From the NCBI GenBank assembly GCA_963798455.1, contig CAWCTD010000003.1:3844001-3908000 (forward strand): DNA of 64,000 nt, given 5' to 3'. Under the pieces are notes generated by a model that saw only the letters and a program-made list of their open reading frames with translations, made no database searches and was not told where the DNA came from. This DNA is from CAWCTD01 sp963798455 (lineage in GTDB: Bacteria; Acidobacteriota; Terriglobia; Bryobacterales; Bryobacteraceae). The position numbers and the translations under genes are program-made. Positions 1 to 9,551 of this stretch are shown here, piece after piece. Positions within the stretch are counted from its first letter, which is position 1; every line of letters begins with the position of its first letter.

Positions 1-852
1 CGACCCATAGAACAGGACTGTATTGACCCCGGTAACCTGTTGCAGGATCGCCAGCGCAACCGCGATGACCAGCGCCCCGCGGAAGCCCGGTTGGAGCAAC
101 TCGCGCAGCGTTCCGGACTCCTCCGCGATGACTTCCTTGATCTGAGCCAGTTCCACCAGCGCCTGGCTGTGCCCGCTGACTCGCGCGAGCACATCCAAGG
201 CGGCCTCTTCCCTCCCCATCTCCGTCAGCCAGCGGGGGCTCTCCGGGACGAAGAACATCGCCACCAGGAACAGGACCGATGGGATCGCCGCCACCGCGAA
301 CATGTACCGCCAGCTCACCGCTCCCAAGTACGACAGGCGCCAGTTCACGAAGTAGGAGAGCAGGATGCCGGTCGCGATGGCCATCTGGTTCAGCGAGACC
401 AGGCGCCCGCGGATCCCCGGCGGGGAAACCTCCGCGATGTACAGCGGCGCCAGCATCGAAGCGATGCCGACCGCCACGCCGCCCGTGAACCTGGCGACAC
501 TGAACTCAGTCAGGTTGCGGGGCAGCGCCGCGCCTATGGAAGAGAGCGCGAACAGCAGCGCCGAGAGCCCGAGGACGCGCCGCCTGCCAAATCGGTCGCT
601 GAGCCACCCGGCAATGCTCGCGCCCAGCACGCACCCGACCAGCAGTGCGCTGGTAGCGAACTCCGTTTCGACTTCCGAGAGGTGGAATTGGTCGCGGAGG
701 TAAATGATGGCGCCGTTGATCACGGCGATGTCGAAGCCGAACAACAGCCCGGCCGTGGCGGCCACGATAGCCACACCGTACACGTAGACGGCACTGCCTT
801 CGGCCGCGGAAGTGGAGGAAGCCTGCGACATGCGCTCGAAGGAACCCATCAT
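1..852 (-). CDS. Sugar porter family MFS transporter (3' end cut by window edge)
   Basis: Reverse-strand reading frame open from the ATG at 852 to the window edge (284 codons), so the C-terminal half is missing. The predicted protein has the N-terminal half of a 12-helix major facilitator. TM1 contains GLLFGFDIAVINGA, typical of sugar porters. The loop 2-3 signature DRFGRRR is present, followed by the PESPRWL motif that closes the sixth helix in sugar porters. It is expected to act as an inner-membrane proton/sugar symporter or facilitator; the substrate cannot be read from half a protein. Two adjacent ATGs (852 and 849) are equivalent starts and no strong ribosome-binding site precedes them; an ATG at about 831 is an alternative. 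It is transcribed in the same direction as the ABC-F gene upstream. Confidence 0.85.
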   Translation of the reverse strand, partial: MMGSFERMSQASSTSAAEGSAVYVYGVAIVAATAGLLFGFDIAVINGAIIYLRDQFHLSEVETEFATSALLVGCVLGASIAGWLSDRFGRRRVLGLSALLFALSSIGAALPRNLTEFSVARFTGGVAVGIASMLAPLYIAEVSPPGIRGRLVSLNQMAIATGILLSYFVNWRLSYLGAVSWRYMFAVAAIPSVLFLVAMFFVPESPRWLTEMGREEAALDVLARVSGHSQALVELAQIKEVIAEESGTLRELLQPGFRGALVIAVALAILQQVTGVNTVLFYGS

Positions 853-917
853 GTGTACGTTATCTATGCGCTCATAAGCCTGTCAACGTCCGGCTCGTCC
901 GGCGACCTCCCTCGCGG

Positions 918-2723
918 TCAAGGCAAGTTCCTTAGCGCGACGTTTGTCTCCATCTCGGCCCAACGCGCATACAGGGCATCCACTCGCGCTTGGGCCTCCT
1001 GCAGCTTCCGGTAAGCCTCCGGCAGCCGTTTAGGATCCGACGCGAATTCCTGAACTTCACGTTGCCACGCGGCTAGTTCCTGTTCCGCTTCGAGAATCCT
1101 CCGCTCCATGCCGTCCCACTCGCGCTGTTCGATGTAGGAGAGCTTCTTCCGCGCCCCAGTCGCGGGCGCCGGCCCTCGCCGCTCTTTCACCACGGAGGTT
1201 TCCGCGGCCTGCGCGCCCCGCCACGCCTCCCACTGCGAGTAGTCCGCGAATACGCCTGCTTCGCCCGTTCCATCCAGGCCGATTACCACGGACGACACGC
1301 GGTCCAGTAAGTGCCGGTCATGGCTCACCAGAACCAGTGCGCCCGGAAACTCCAGCAGGCTCTCCTCGAGTTGTTCCAGGGTCGGAATATCCAGGTCGTT
1401 GGTGGGTTCGTCGAGCAACAATACGTCCGCCGTCTCCAGCATCAGACGCGCAATCAAGAGGCGTGCTCGCTCACCGCCCGAGAGGCTCGACACCGGCATC
1501 TCCAGTTGCTCGTCGCGGAACAGGAACCGCTTGGCCCATCCCGCGACATGAATTGAGCGTCCGCGGTACATCACCGCGTCGCCCTCCGGCGCCAGCGATC
1601 GGCGCAGGCTTTCTTCAAGATCCAGGTGCGCGGAGCGGTCCTGGGCGAAGCTCACGATGCGCAACGCGTCCGCCCGCCGGATGGTTCCCTCGTCCGGCTC
1701 CAGTTTGCCTTCGAGGATCTTGAGCAGCGTGGTCTTCCCGCTTCCGTTGGATCCGACCAGGCCGACTCTTACCCCGGGCGAGAGTGTCAGGTCCAGATCT
1801 CGAAACAGCCTGCGCCCGCCCAGTGTCTTGCCCACGCCTTCCGCCCCAATCAGCCGCTTGGTCTTCCGATCGGATGCGGTGAAGTCGATCTTGGCCCTCG
1901 CCGTGCGGCCGCGCGCCGTGGCATCCGCCAACTGATCGATCAGCCGCCCCGCCGCGTCGATTCGCGCCCGCGATTTGCCGGTCCTGGCTTTCGGTCCTCT
2001 TCGGAGCCACTCCACTTCCCGACGGACCTTCGTGGCCAGCGACTCTTGCCTCTTCGACTGCGCCGCGAAGAACTCCTCCCGCCTCTCCAGGAATTCGCTG
2101 TAGTTCCCCTTCACCTGGAACGCACTCTGCGGATACGCCGGATTCAGCTCCGCCATATGGGTAGCGATGTTCTCGAGAAAGTACCGGTCGTGGGTCACCA
2201 CCAGGCAGGCGTTCGCGCCCGCGAGCGCTCTCTCAAGCCACAGGATGCCCTCCAGGTCCAGTTGATTGGTCGGCTCGTCGAGCAGCAGGAGGTCCGGCGC
2301 TTGCACCAGCGCGGCTGCGATCGCCAGCCGCTTCTGCCACCCGCCGGAGAGTGCCGTCGTGGGCGTATCCGGGTCCCCGAATCCGGCCCGCCCCAGCATC
2401 ACCTGGATGCGAGTCGTCGTCTCTTCTGCTTCCAGAGGCAGACCGTCCAGGGCCGCTGCCAGTACGGAACCCACCGTATCGGCGGGCTCAAACAGCGAGT
2501 CTTGGGGGATATAAGCCGCTTTCGCCTGCTTTCGCAGCGCCCGTATTCCGGCATCCGGCGGTTCCTTTCCGGCCAGGATCTCGAGCAAGGTGGTCTTGCC
2601 GCTGCCATTGGGCCCGACCAGGCCGGTCCGATCGCCGTCAGAAAGACTCAGCGACAAATCCTGGAACAGGACTCGCGCACCAAACGACTTGCCGAGACCG
2701 GAGCAACTGACGAGAACGGCCAT
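918..2723 (-). CDS. ABC-F family ATPase, Uup-like
   Basis: 601-residue soluble protein with two ABC ATPase domains in tandem and no membrane segments, the ABC-F architecture. The first Walker A is GPNGSGKT at residues 37-44, with signature LSGGW and Walker B LLLLDEPTNQLD. A charged linker follows. The second cassette has GSNGSGKTT, LSGGERARL and LLLDEPTNDLD. The C-terminal 70 residues are rich in Glu, Gln and Arg and look like the coiled coil of Uup. ABC-F proteins act on ribosomes or, for Uup, are linked to DNA/ribosome quality control; a resistance role is possible but nothing here points to it. Its start lies only about 57 bp from the divergent M50 protease start, so the two probably share a promoter region. 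Confidence 0.88.
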   Translation of the reverse strand: MAVLVSCSGLGKSFGARVLFQDLSLSLSDGDRTGLVGPNGSGKTTLLEILAGKEPPDAGIRALRKQAKAAYIPQDSLFEPADTVGSVLAAALDGLPLEAEETTTRIQVMLGRAGFGDPDTPTTALSGGWQKRLAIAAALVQAPDLLLLDEPTNQLDLEGILWLERALAGANACLVVTHDRYFLENIATHMAELNPAYPQSAFQVKGNYSEFLERREEFFAAQSKRQESLATKVRREVEWLRRGPKARTGKSRARIDAAGRLIDQLADATARGRTARAKIDFTASDRKTKRLIGAEGVGKTLGGRRLFRDLDLTLSPGVRVGLVGSNGSGKTTLLKILEGKLEPDEGTIRRADALRIVSFAQDRSAHLDLEESLRRSLAPEGDAVMYRGRSIHVAGWAKRFLFRDEQLEMPVSSLSGGERARLLIARLMLETADVLLLDEPTNDLDIPTLEQLEESLLEFPGALVLVSHDRHLLDRVSSVVIGLDGTGEAGVFADYSQWEAWRGAQAAETSVVKERRGPAPATGARKKLSYIEQREWDGMERRILEAEQELAAWQREVQEFASDPKRLPEAYRKLQEAQARVDALYARWAEMETNVALRNLP

Positions 2724-2779
2724 GTCTTACCAGGATGACATTCCAGGCCGGCGCGTGCGCCGTGCTACCGTTGAACGGA

Positions 2780-3403
2780 ATGCTGAATCTGGAAGCCGCG
2801 CTCACCAATGTAGCCTTGCTTTGGCTGCTCACCGTACCCCACGAGTTCGCCCACGCCTGGGCGGCCACGCGCCTCGGGGACGACACGCCCCGTCTGGATG
2901 GGCGACTGACTCTCAATCCGCTGGCGCATGTGGACTGGTTCGGGACCGTGCTGCTTCCGGCCGCCACCTCGCTCTTCGGCGGCGGTCTTCTCGGCTGGGG
3001 CCGGGCGGTCAACACGAATCCCTACAAGTTGCGCGGAGGACGCAACGGGCTGGCTCTGGTGGCGCTTGCCGGGCCGGCGAGCAACGTAGCCTTCTCGGTG
3101 GTCCTGGCATTTGCCGCGGTGTTCCTGGCCCGCCCGCTTCCCGCGGCCGCCGACTTCGCCGTCCGCGGCGTCACCCTCAGCCTGTACCTGGCCCTCTTCA
3201 ACCTGCTGCCAGTGCCTCCTCTGGACGGGTCCAAGCTGCTGCTGGCAATGCGCATCCCTCCGTTCATCTACAACGAACTCGCTCGCGCCGGACTCCTCGT
3301 ACTCCTGGTCGCCATGATGGCCACGCCGCTGGGCCGCTGGATGTCCCAGATCAGCTACCTGGGCACGGTCCGCATTTTGAGCCTCATTCCATTCCGCTTC
3401 TGA
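2780..3403 (+). CDS. Site-2 protease family (M50) zinc metalloprotease
   Basis: Polytopic membrane protein of about 207 residues. The zinc-binding HEFAH motif is at residues 21-25 inside the first hydrophobic segment, and the second motif NPLAHVD lies in the following segment; this pairing defines the compact M50B/site-2 protease family. Hydrophobic stretches around residues 100-130, 150-165 and 170-195 would complete the membrane core. The frame is open upstream to 2735, but the ATG at 2780 puts the catalytic helix at the normal distance from the N terminus. Family members cleave membrane-embedded substrates such as anti-sigma factors; no obvious partner lies next to it. Confidence 0.8.
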   Translation: MLNLEAALTNVALLWLLTVPHEFAHAWAATRLGDDTPRLDGRLTLNPLAHVDWFGTVLLPAATSLFGGGLLGWGRAVNTNPYKLRGGRNGLALVALAGPASNVAFSVVLAFAAVFLARPLPAAADFAVRGVTLSLYLALFNLLPVPPLDGSKLLLAMRIPPFIYNELARAGLLVLLVAMMATPLGRWMSQISYLGTVRILSLIPFRF

Positions 3404-3515
3404 CCTTAGCCAGCGTGCGCGTCGAAAGTACGCTATTCTAAAGGGGAACTGGAAGCCGATCCGCAAACCCTCGCTTGGTATCTGGCTAGCTGATTATTCT
3501 TCCGATATATCCTGA
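3404..3515. other. Short intergenic region before the DEAD-box helicase
   Basis: 112 bp between the M50 protease and the helicase. It contains an AT-rich stretch (about 3488-3512) that could hold a promoter for the helicase, but no convincing -35/-10 pair was found. Confidence 0.3.
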
Positions 3516-4712
3516 ATGAAACTTTTTTCTGAACTTTCCCTATGCTCTGGCTTGCAGAGCAACCTGGCAAAGCAGGGCTTTGTCCAGACGACTCCCGTGC
3601 AGGCCCAGGCGATCCCTCCGGCGCTCGCCGGCCAGGACGTGGTGGCCACGGCGCAAACCGGAACGGGTAAGACGCTGGCGTTTCTTCTCCCGCTGCTCCA
3701 ATCGCTGGCAGACGGACGCGGCCAGGGCGGCATCAAAGCCCTCATTCTGAGCCCCACGCGCGAACTCGCCATCCAGACTCACGAATCGTTCACCCAGATC
3801 GCCGACGGCATGGGCATCCAGGCCGCCCTGGTGGTGGGAGGCATGAGCGAAGCCCATCAACTGCGGGCCGTCCGGCAAGGCGCTCAGGTTCTGATTGCGA
3901 CGCCCGGCCGTTTGTGCGACTTCCTGGACCGCCGGTTGGTCAACCTTGGCGGCGTGCGGTTCTTCGTTCTGGACGAAGCCGACCGCATGCTCGACATGGG
4001 TTTCCTGCCCTCTCTTCGCATCATTCTGAAGGCCGTGCCGGCCTCCCGCCAGATGCTGCTGTTTTCGGCCACTATTGAAAAGTCGGTGGCGCATCTGGTC
4101 GATGCGCACGTGCGCAACGCGGTCCGCGTGGCCATCGGGCCATCCACCAAACCCATTGAACTCGTCAACTTGCACGTGTACGAAGTCGAGTCGGACCGCA
4201 AGCTCAGCCTGCTCACTAACCTGATTGCACGAGAGCCGGGAACATTCCTCGTGTTCGCTCGCACCAAACATGGCACGGACCGTCTGGCAAAGAAGCTTGC
4301 CGGCACGGGCGTAAAGGCCGCGCGCATCCACGGAGGCCGCACACAGAACCAGCGGAACCAGGCTCTGAACGGATTCAAGGACGGAGAGTACCGTATCCTG
4401 GTGGCCACGGACGTGGCCGCCCGCGGTATCCACGTCGAAGGCATCGCCCATGTAGTGAATTACGATCTTCCGCAAGTGCCCGAGGACTTCATTCACCGCG
4501 TGGGGCGCACCGGCCGCGCTGGCGCCCGGGGCACGGCCTCCACTTTCAGCACGCGAAGCGAACGTGGCGAAATCCGCCACATCGAGCGCACTCTGAACGT
4601 CCACCTCACGCCTTGTGAACTCGCCGCGAACCTGCTGCCGGAGGAAAGACCGGCCCCGCGCGTGATCCGTGCGCAATTCGCATTCGGCCGCCGCAACGCG
4701 CGGAGGAGATAG
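3516..4712 (+). CDS. DEAD-box ATP-dependent RNA helicase, RhlE-like
   Basis: 398-residue protein with the full set of DEAD-box motifs in order: a Q-motif region near residues 5-30, motif I AQTGTGKT, motif Ia PTRELA, TPGR, motif II DEAD (LDEADRMLD), motif III SAT, and in the second RecA domain VATDVAARGI and HRVGRTGRAG. The compact core with a short basic C-terminal tail resembles RhlE/CsdA-type bacterial helicases involved in ribosome assembly, mRNA decay and cold adaptation. It is followed two bases later by a TTG-started radical-SAM gene, so both may share a transcript. Confidence 0.92.
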   Translation: MKLFSELSLCSGLQSNLAKQGFVQTTPVQAQAIPPALAGQDVVATAQTGTGKTLAFLLPLLQSLADGRGQGGIKALILSPTRELAIQTHESFTQIADGMGIQAALVVGGMSEAHQLRAVRQGAQVLIATPGRLCDFLDRRLVNLGGVRFFVLDEADRMLDMGFLPSLRIILKAVPASRQMLLFSATIEKSVAHLVDAHVRNAVRVAIGPSTKPIELVNLHVYEVESDRKLSLLTNLIAREPGTFLVFARTKHGTDRLAKKLAGTGVKAARIHGGRTQNQRNQALNGFKDGEYRILVATDVAARGIHVEGIAHVVNYDLPQVPEDFIHRVGRTGRAGARGTASTFSTRSERGEIRHIERTLNVHLTPCELAANLLPEERPAPRVIRAQFAFGRRNARRR

Positions 4713-4714
4713 AG

Positions 4715-6391
4715 TTGAGAAGCGCGGAGATTCGAGCCTCTGCCCCGACGATTCCTCGCCACCCGAACGGGTCACGCACTCGCATATTACTCAGCTCCGT
4801 CTTCGGTCCGTACGCCCAGGACGATGATTTCGGCAGCCGCACCATCAACCCGATGGAGCTATACCACAATCAGGTGACCAGGGCGCAGGGCTCGTTTTCG
4901 TTGCGCCGCTTCCACCGTTCCTGGGGCATCATGATGATCCAGAAGAACATCTCGGCGCCCTGCACGGTTCTGGATTTCCCTACCCGCGACGCGTTTGCGC
5001 GCGAGCTCGCCAGGAACCGCTACGATGTGGTGGGCATATCCTCGATCATCGTGAACGTGGGCAAAGCTCGCGAGATGTGCCGCATGGCGCGGAAACTCTC
5101 GCCGCATTCAACGATCGTCGTCGGCGGGCATGTCACGGCCATCCCCGGCGTCGAGCACCTCCTGGATGCCGATCATATCGTCAAGGGCGACGGCATCGCG
5201 TGGATGCGCAGCTACCTGGGCGAGGATGCCGATGCGCCCGTCCGTCATCCGGCGCTCTCCTCCGGGTTCGACCTTCGCGTGATGGGCATCAAAATCCCGG
5301 ACATGGTCGACCGTTCCGCCACTGTCATCGCGTCCGTGGGCTGCCCGATGGGCTGCGACTTCTGCACTACCTCGGCGTTCTTCGGCGGCAAGGGCAAAGT
5401 GCTCAACTTCTGCGAGACAGGTGACGAACTGTTCCGGGTGATGGAAGAGGCGGAGACCTCGCGGAAAGTGAAGTCATTCTTCATCATGGACGAGAACTTC
5501 CTGCTGCAGAAGCAGCGTGCCATGGATCTCCTCGCCAGGATGAAACAGGCCGGGAAGAGCTGGGCGCTCAACATCTTCTCCTCCGCGAATGCGATCCAAA
5601 AATACAGTTGCAGGGAACTGGTGGAGCTGGGCATCGCGTCGATTTGGGTCGGCCTCGAATCGCCCCGCTCAAACTACTCCAAACTCGAAGGCGTCGACAC
5701 ACTCCGCATGGCGCGCGAACTACGCGAGCACGGCATCATGCTGCTGGGCTCCACGATTCTGGGTCTGGACCACCACACCCCGGAGAACATCACCCAGGAG
5801 ATCGAGCACGCCATCGCGCACCAGACCGACCTGCACCAGTTCATGCTCTACACCCCGGTGCCGGGCACGCCGCTCTATCGCGACATGGCCGAACGGGGAA
5901 AGCTGCTCGACGTCGATCTGGCGGACATTCACGGCCAGTTCGGCTTCAACTTCCAGCATTCGGCGATCTCACGCGAGGAGTCCAAAAAGTTCCTCGACTG
6001 GGCGTTCCGGCGGGATTTCCAGCGCAACGGCCCTAGCCTGTTCCGCATCTGCCGGACCACCTTCGAAGGCTGGAAGCGCTACAAGAATCACCCCGATCGG
6101 CGCGTGAGAGAGCGCTTCGAGCGGGAGGCGCGGAGCCTGCGGCGCGCGTACGCCGGCATCCTCTGGGCGATGGAGCACAGGCTCGCGCGGACCAACCGCT
6201 CTGTGTCCGTGCAAATCCGCGCGCTGCGCAAGGACATGGAGCGGGAATTCGGAGTGCTGACCGCCGCCGCGGCCCGCGTGCTCGGTCCCATCCTCTGGTG
6301 GACCAGCCTTCGAGAGGAGAAGCGCCTGGCCAAGGGACAAAGTTACGAACCGCCCACCATCATCGAGCGGCAGAACTGGGTGAAGGCGTGA
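4715..6391 (+). CDS. B12-binding domain radical SAM protein
   Basis: 558 residues. The N-terminal about 170 residues look like a cobalamin-binding Rossmann-type domain (DVVGISSIIVNV, IVVGGHV). The radical SAM cluster motif CxxxCxxC follows at Cys210, Cys214 and Cys217 and should bind a [4Fe-4S] cluster. The middle of the barrel carries a GLESP-like segment, and the C-terminal about 120 residues are charged and helical. The TTG at 4715 is the likely start: a GGAGG at about 4702 is well spaced and the conserved domain begins before the first ATG at 4854. This architecture occurs in methylases and in hopanoid, tetrapyrrole and natural-product enzymes; the substrate is not evident. It directly follows the helicase gene. 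Confidence 0.85.
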   Translation: MRSAEIRASAPTIPRHPNGSRTRILLSSVFGPYAQDDDFGSRTINPMELYHNQVTRAQGSFSLRRFHRSWGIMMIQKNISAPCTVLDFPTRDAFARELARNRYDVVGISSIIVNVGKAREMCRMARKLSPHSTIVVGGHVTAIPGVEHLLDADHIVKGDGIAWMRSYLGEDADAPVRHPALSSGFDLRVMGIKIPDMVDRSATVIASVGCPMGCDFCTTSAFFGGKGKVLNFCETGDELFRVMEEAETSRKVKSFFIMDENFLLQKQRAMDLLARMKQAGKSWALNIFSSANAIQKYSCRELVELGIASIWVGLESPRSNYSKLEGVDTLRMARELREHGIMLLGSTILGLDHHTPENITQEIEHAIAHQTDLHQFMLYTPVPGTPLYRDMAERGKLLDVDLADIHGQFGFNFQHSAISREESKKFLDWAFRRDFQRNGPSLFRICRTTFEGWKRYKNHPDRRVRERFEREARSLRRAYAGILWAMEHRLARTNRSVSVQIRALRKDMEREFGVLTAAAARVLGPILWWTSLREEKRLAKGQSYEPPTIIERQNWVKA

Positions 6392-6511
6392 GCACTCTCA
6401 TCACGCGAGTTCTCAATACACGGCAGATGGGTTCCTGAGAACCGGCTGTCGCCCTCAGCCAGCGGAGAATGCGCGTAAGATTGATGTCACGGGCACGCCC
6501 CGCGGTCTGTT

Positions 6512-7354
6512 ATGAGCTCGATCGGCGAAAAGCTCCGGCAGGAACGTCTGCGGCAGAATCTCGATTTGTCCCAACTTGCCAATGAGACCAGAATCGACCG
6601 GAGATTCTTGGAGGCGATTGAGGCGGAGGAATGGGGCCGGCTTCCCGGCAAGTTCTTCATCAACAGTTTTGTTCGACTGTACGCCGATGCGCTCGGGGTG
6701 GATGCTGGTGAGGTCGACGCTGAGCTGGGCAGGCTGTTCGAAGTTGACAAGCCAGCCTCGGTCTCAGAGCCGGAGCACGTGGGCCGGCTCACCCACTGGT
6801 CCCTCGCTCGCATCCGACGGCCACGGCTCATCTTTCGTCCGCGTGGCCGGTTAGCCCGTGTGGTCCTGTTTGTATTCGTCGTTTTGCTCTGTTGCGGGAT
6901 CTTCGTCCTTCGAAGAGGCGTGTGGCGGAGTCCTACCCCCTTGGCAGAGCGGCCGGCCGCAACTTCGGTTGTGAGGACCGAATCCACAACTTCCAGACAG
7001 TTGGAGCGGCAGGGTGAGGGCGGCAACCCTCCCTCTGTCGGTAGCCAGCAACTACCGCCGGAACAGCCTGCGACCCTCCCGCCCACTGGCAAACTGCTGG
7101 TGAGTCTCGCCGCTAAGGAGGCGGCCTGGGTTTCCCTTACGGTGGACGGACGGGCTGTCTTCGCGGGCATCCTCAGTCCCGGCGATACAAAGAGCTTTCA
7201 AGGGACTGAAAGCATGAGTCTGCGCGTCGGAAATGCAGGAGGTCTGGAAGTTCACTGGAACGGTCAACCGGTTGGCTCTATCGGCCGGAGAGGCGAGGTC
7301 CGGGTCGTTGAATTCACACGGAAAGGATTCCAGATCCGCGCCGACAAGGAGTAG
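6512..7354 (+). CDS. RodZ-like helix-turn-helix membrane protein
   Basis: 280 residues. Residues 1-70 form a Cro/CI-type helix-turn-helix of the RodZ kind, beginning with IGEKLRQERL and including FLEAIEAEEWGRLPGKFF. A basic stretch precedes one transmembrane helix at about residues 115-132. The periplasmic part has a low-complexity linker and ends in a beta-rich domain (about 190-275) resembling the DUF4115 domain of RodZ. RodZ links MreB to the cell-wall elongation machinery. A small hairpin (GGTTC-CTGA-GAACC near 6429) lies in the 120-bp gap upstream and could end the preceding transcript. Confidence 0.8.
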   Translation: MSSIGEKLRQERLRQNLDLSQLANETRIDRRFLEAIEAEEWGRLPGKFFINSFVRLYADALGVDAGEVDAELGRLFEVDKPASVSEPEHVGRLTHWSLARIRRPRLIFRPRGRLARVVLFVFVVLLCCGIFVLRRGVWRSPTPLAERPAATSVVRTESTTSRQLERQGEGGNPPSVGSQQLPPEQPATLPPTGKLLVSLAAKEAAWVSLTVDGRAVFAGILSPGDTKSFQGTESMSLRVGNAGGLEVHWNGQPVGSIGRRGEVRVVEFTRKGFQIRADKE

Positions 7355-7375
7355 AATTTGCGCGAAGGAGGGTCT

Positions 7376-8701
7376 ATGAAGCGCCTGATGGGCCGGCGGC
7401 GGTTCCTGAAGCAATCGGCGGGTGGAGCGATGGCCGTCGCCAACGCGCCCGTGATCCTGGCGGCGCAGAGCGGCCCCGCGCCGAGCGATCGTGTCACCAT
7501 CGGCCTCGTCGGGGTCGGCGTACGCGGGCGCGACCACCACTTGCGGTTCCTGTCGGCAAACCCGCGCGTGGACATCGCGGCGATCTGCGACGTGGATCGA
7601 AGCCGTGCGGACCTGGCGGCCGCCATCGCCGTGGAGACGCGCAAGCGGAAGCCGCTGGTGTTCTACGATTTCCGCCGGGTCCTCGACCGCAAGGACATCG
7701 ACGCGGTGGTGATCGCCACGCCGGATCACTGGCACTCGATCATCGCCATCCGGGCCATGGAGACGGGCAAGGACATCTACTGCGAGAAGCCCATGACGCT
7801 GTTCATCGCGGAGGGCAGGCGGATGGCCAGCGCGGCGCGGCAGTACGGCACGGTGTTCCAGGTGGGAAGCCAGCAGCGCTCGGATTGGCGCTTCCGGCAG
7901 GCCGTGGCGCTGGTCCGCAACAACCGCATCGGCCGGCTGGTGAAGATCACCACGCATCTCGGCAACCCCGGGACAACCTCGGGAGCATTCATACACCCCG
8001 GCACTTGGGAGCCCGTCGAGACGCCGCCCGCGGGGCTCGACTGGAACATGTGGCTGGGCCCGGCGCCTTACCACGACTATTCGCCGAACCGCAGCCACTT
8101 CGAGTTCCGTTACAACCTGGATCATTCGGGAGGGCGAATCACCGACTGGGGCGCCCATCACAACGACATCGCGCAATGGGCGCTCGGCATGGACGAATCA
8201 GGCCCGGTGAAGATCGAGGGGAAGGGAGGCTTCAGCAAAGCCGGCCCGTACGACTACGCGAACTACCTGGAAGTCCACTACTGGTACCGCAACGGGGTGG
8301 AACTGGTGTGCGAGAACGAGGGCGGAAACGGCGTCGGGTTCCAGGGGACCGACGGCACGATCTTCGTGAGCCGGCTGCTGATCGAATCGTCGAACCCCGA
8401 GATTCTGAAGGAGCCGGTTGCGGATCTGGACACTCGCAGCTACGACGAGAAGAACCGGCGAGAGGAGATTCCCGGGACCGACGAGCACCACAACAACTGG
8501 CTGGACTGCATCCGGAGCCGCCATCGCCCGGCGGCGGATATCGAGACGGGACACCGGTCGGCGAGCGTCTGCCATCTGGGCAATATCGCCATGCGCTTGG
8601 GACGCCCGCTCCAGTGGGACCCGGACAAAGAGGAATTCGCCGGGGACGCGGCTGCGAATATTCTGAAGGACAAGCCGTTCCGCGCTCCGTGGCGGCTGTA
8701 G
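7376..8701 (+). CDS. Gfo/Idh/MocA family oxidoreductase, Tat-exported
   Basis: About 441 residues. The N terminus has a twin-arginine signal (GRRRFLKQSAGG) followed by an alanine-rich hydrophobic segment, so the protein is probably exported folded with its cofactor. A Rossmann NAD(P) site follows (IGLVGVGVRG), then the conserved CEKPMT segment with the family catalytic Lys. The C-terminal half carries the Gfo/Idh alpha/beta domain with the WGAHHND segment that often binds metal or substrate. The ATG at 7376 is preferred because AAGGAGG sits just before it. Such exported dehydrogenases are abundant in Acidobacteriota and Planctomycetes and are linked to sugar or inositol-type catabolism. Co-directional with the HEAT and UroD-family genes. 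Confidence 0.87.
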   Translation: MKRLMGRRRFLKQSAGGAMAVANAPVILAAQSGPAPSDRVTIGLVGVGVRGRDHHLRFLSANPRVDIAAICDVDRSRADLAAAIAVETRKRKPLVFYDFRRVLDRKDIDAVVIATPDHWHSIIAIRAMETGKDIYCEKPMTLFIAEGRRMASAARQYGTVFQVGSQQRSDWRFRQAVALVRNNRIGRLVKITTHLGNPGTTSGAFIHPGTWEPVETPPAGLDWNMWLGPAPYHDYSPNRSHFEFRYNLDHSGGRITDWGAHHNDIAQWALGMDESGPVKIEGKGGFSKAGPYDYANYLEVHYWYRNGVELVCENEGGNGVGFQGTDGTIFVSRLLIESSNPEILKEPVADLDTRSYDEKNRREEIPGTDEHHNNWLDCIRSRHRPAADIETGHRSASVCHLGNIAMRLGRPLQWDPDKEEFAGDAAANILKDKPFRAPWRL

Positions 8702-8714
8702 GGGGATCCGACAC

Positions 8715-9518
8715 ATGCCATCCATGAATCCAGCCGTTACTCAGTGGATCCGGCAGATGGGGGACAGCGACCAAGTGGTTGCCTACTTCTCCTACCAGAG
8801 CCTTCTCGAAGAAGTGCTGCACGCGACCGCTCCGGGCCAGGATGCCGCTCAGGCGGACTTGGCCAAGGTTCTGGGCGAAGCCCTGGTGGCCCAGTCCGCC
8901 CAGGGGGCGCGCGGCCAGCAGTCCTCCTCGGCCAGCAGCAATCTCTTTTTGGCGGCTGCCGCGCGGCAAGCGGTCCCGTACCAATACCCGCCTCGGGTGC
9001 GGGTGAACCTGGCCCGGCTGCTCGGCTACATCCCGCACGAGGCGGCGGCCCCCTACCTTTCCAAGGCCCTCGGTGACCTGGACGCCCGCGAGATGGCGCG
9101 GTGCTCGCTGGAGTCGAATCCGTCGGGTCGCGCCACGGAGGGCCTGGTGGGGGCGCTGGGGGCGGCCGGATCGACGTTCACCGTGGGGGTCGTGAACAGT
9201 CTCGCTAAGAGAAAGGGTGCGGCGGCAGTGGCCGCGCTTCGCAAGGCAGCGGACGATCCGCAGCCGGAGGTCCGGATAGCGGCGCTCGAAGCGCTCGCCG
9301 ATGTGCCCGATCCTTCCCACGACGCCATCTTCGAAAAGGCCGCTCGCGGTTCATCCCCCGAGGAACGCCGGGCGGCCCATATAGCCAGGACAAGGCTGGC
9401 CGAAGCGCTCCGCGCCTGCGGCAACAAGCAGGCTGCCGAGCGTGTGTACAAGTCGATTCTGGCGAGCGAGGCGGATGCGCCTCAGAAGAAGGCCGCGCGG
9501 GTGGCGCTGGGGATGTAG
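8715..9518 (+). CDS. HEAT-repeat protein
   Basis: 267 residues, Ala-rich and nearly all helical, with no signal peptide. The region from about 85 to 225 contains degenerate HEAT/PBS-lyase-type repeats (LGYIPHEAAAPYLSKALGD, QPEVRIAALEALADVPDPS). The last 45 residues resemble a TPR-like hairpin. A purine-rich GGGGGA at about 8701 serves as ribosome-binding site. Proteins of this kind are scaffolds; no enzymatic residues are visible. It lies 13 bp after the Gfo/Idh oxidoreductase and 33 bp before the UroD-family gene, which suggests one operon. Confidence 0.7.
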   Translation: MPSMNPAVTQWIRQMGDSDQVVAYFSYQSLLEEVLHATAPGQDAAQADLAKVLGEALVAQSAQGARGQQSSSASSNLFLAAAARQAVPYQYPPRVRVNLARLLGYIPHEAAAPYLSKALGDLDAREMARCSLESNPSGRATEGLVGALGAAGSTFTVGVVNSLAKRKGAAAVAALRKAADDPQPEVRIAALEALADVPDPSHDAIFEKAARGSSPEERRAAHIARTRLAEALRACGNKQAAERVYKSILASEADAPQKKAARVALGM

Positions 9519-9551
9519 AAGAGGACGCCCCGCCGTTGATGAGCATATCTC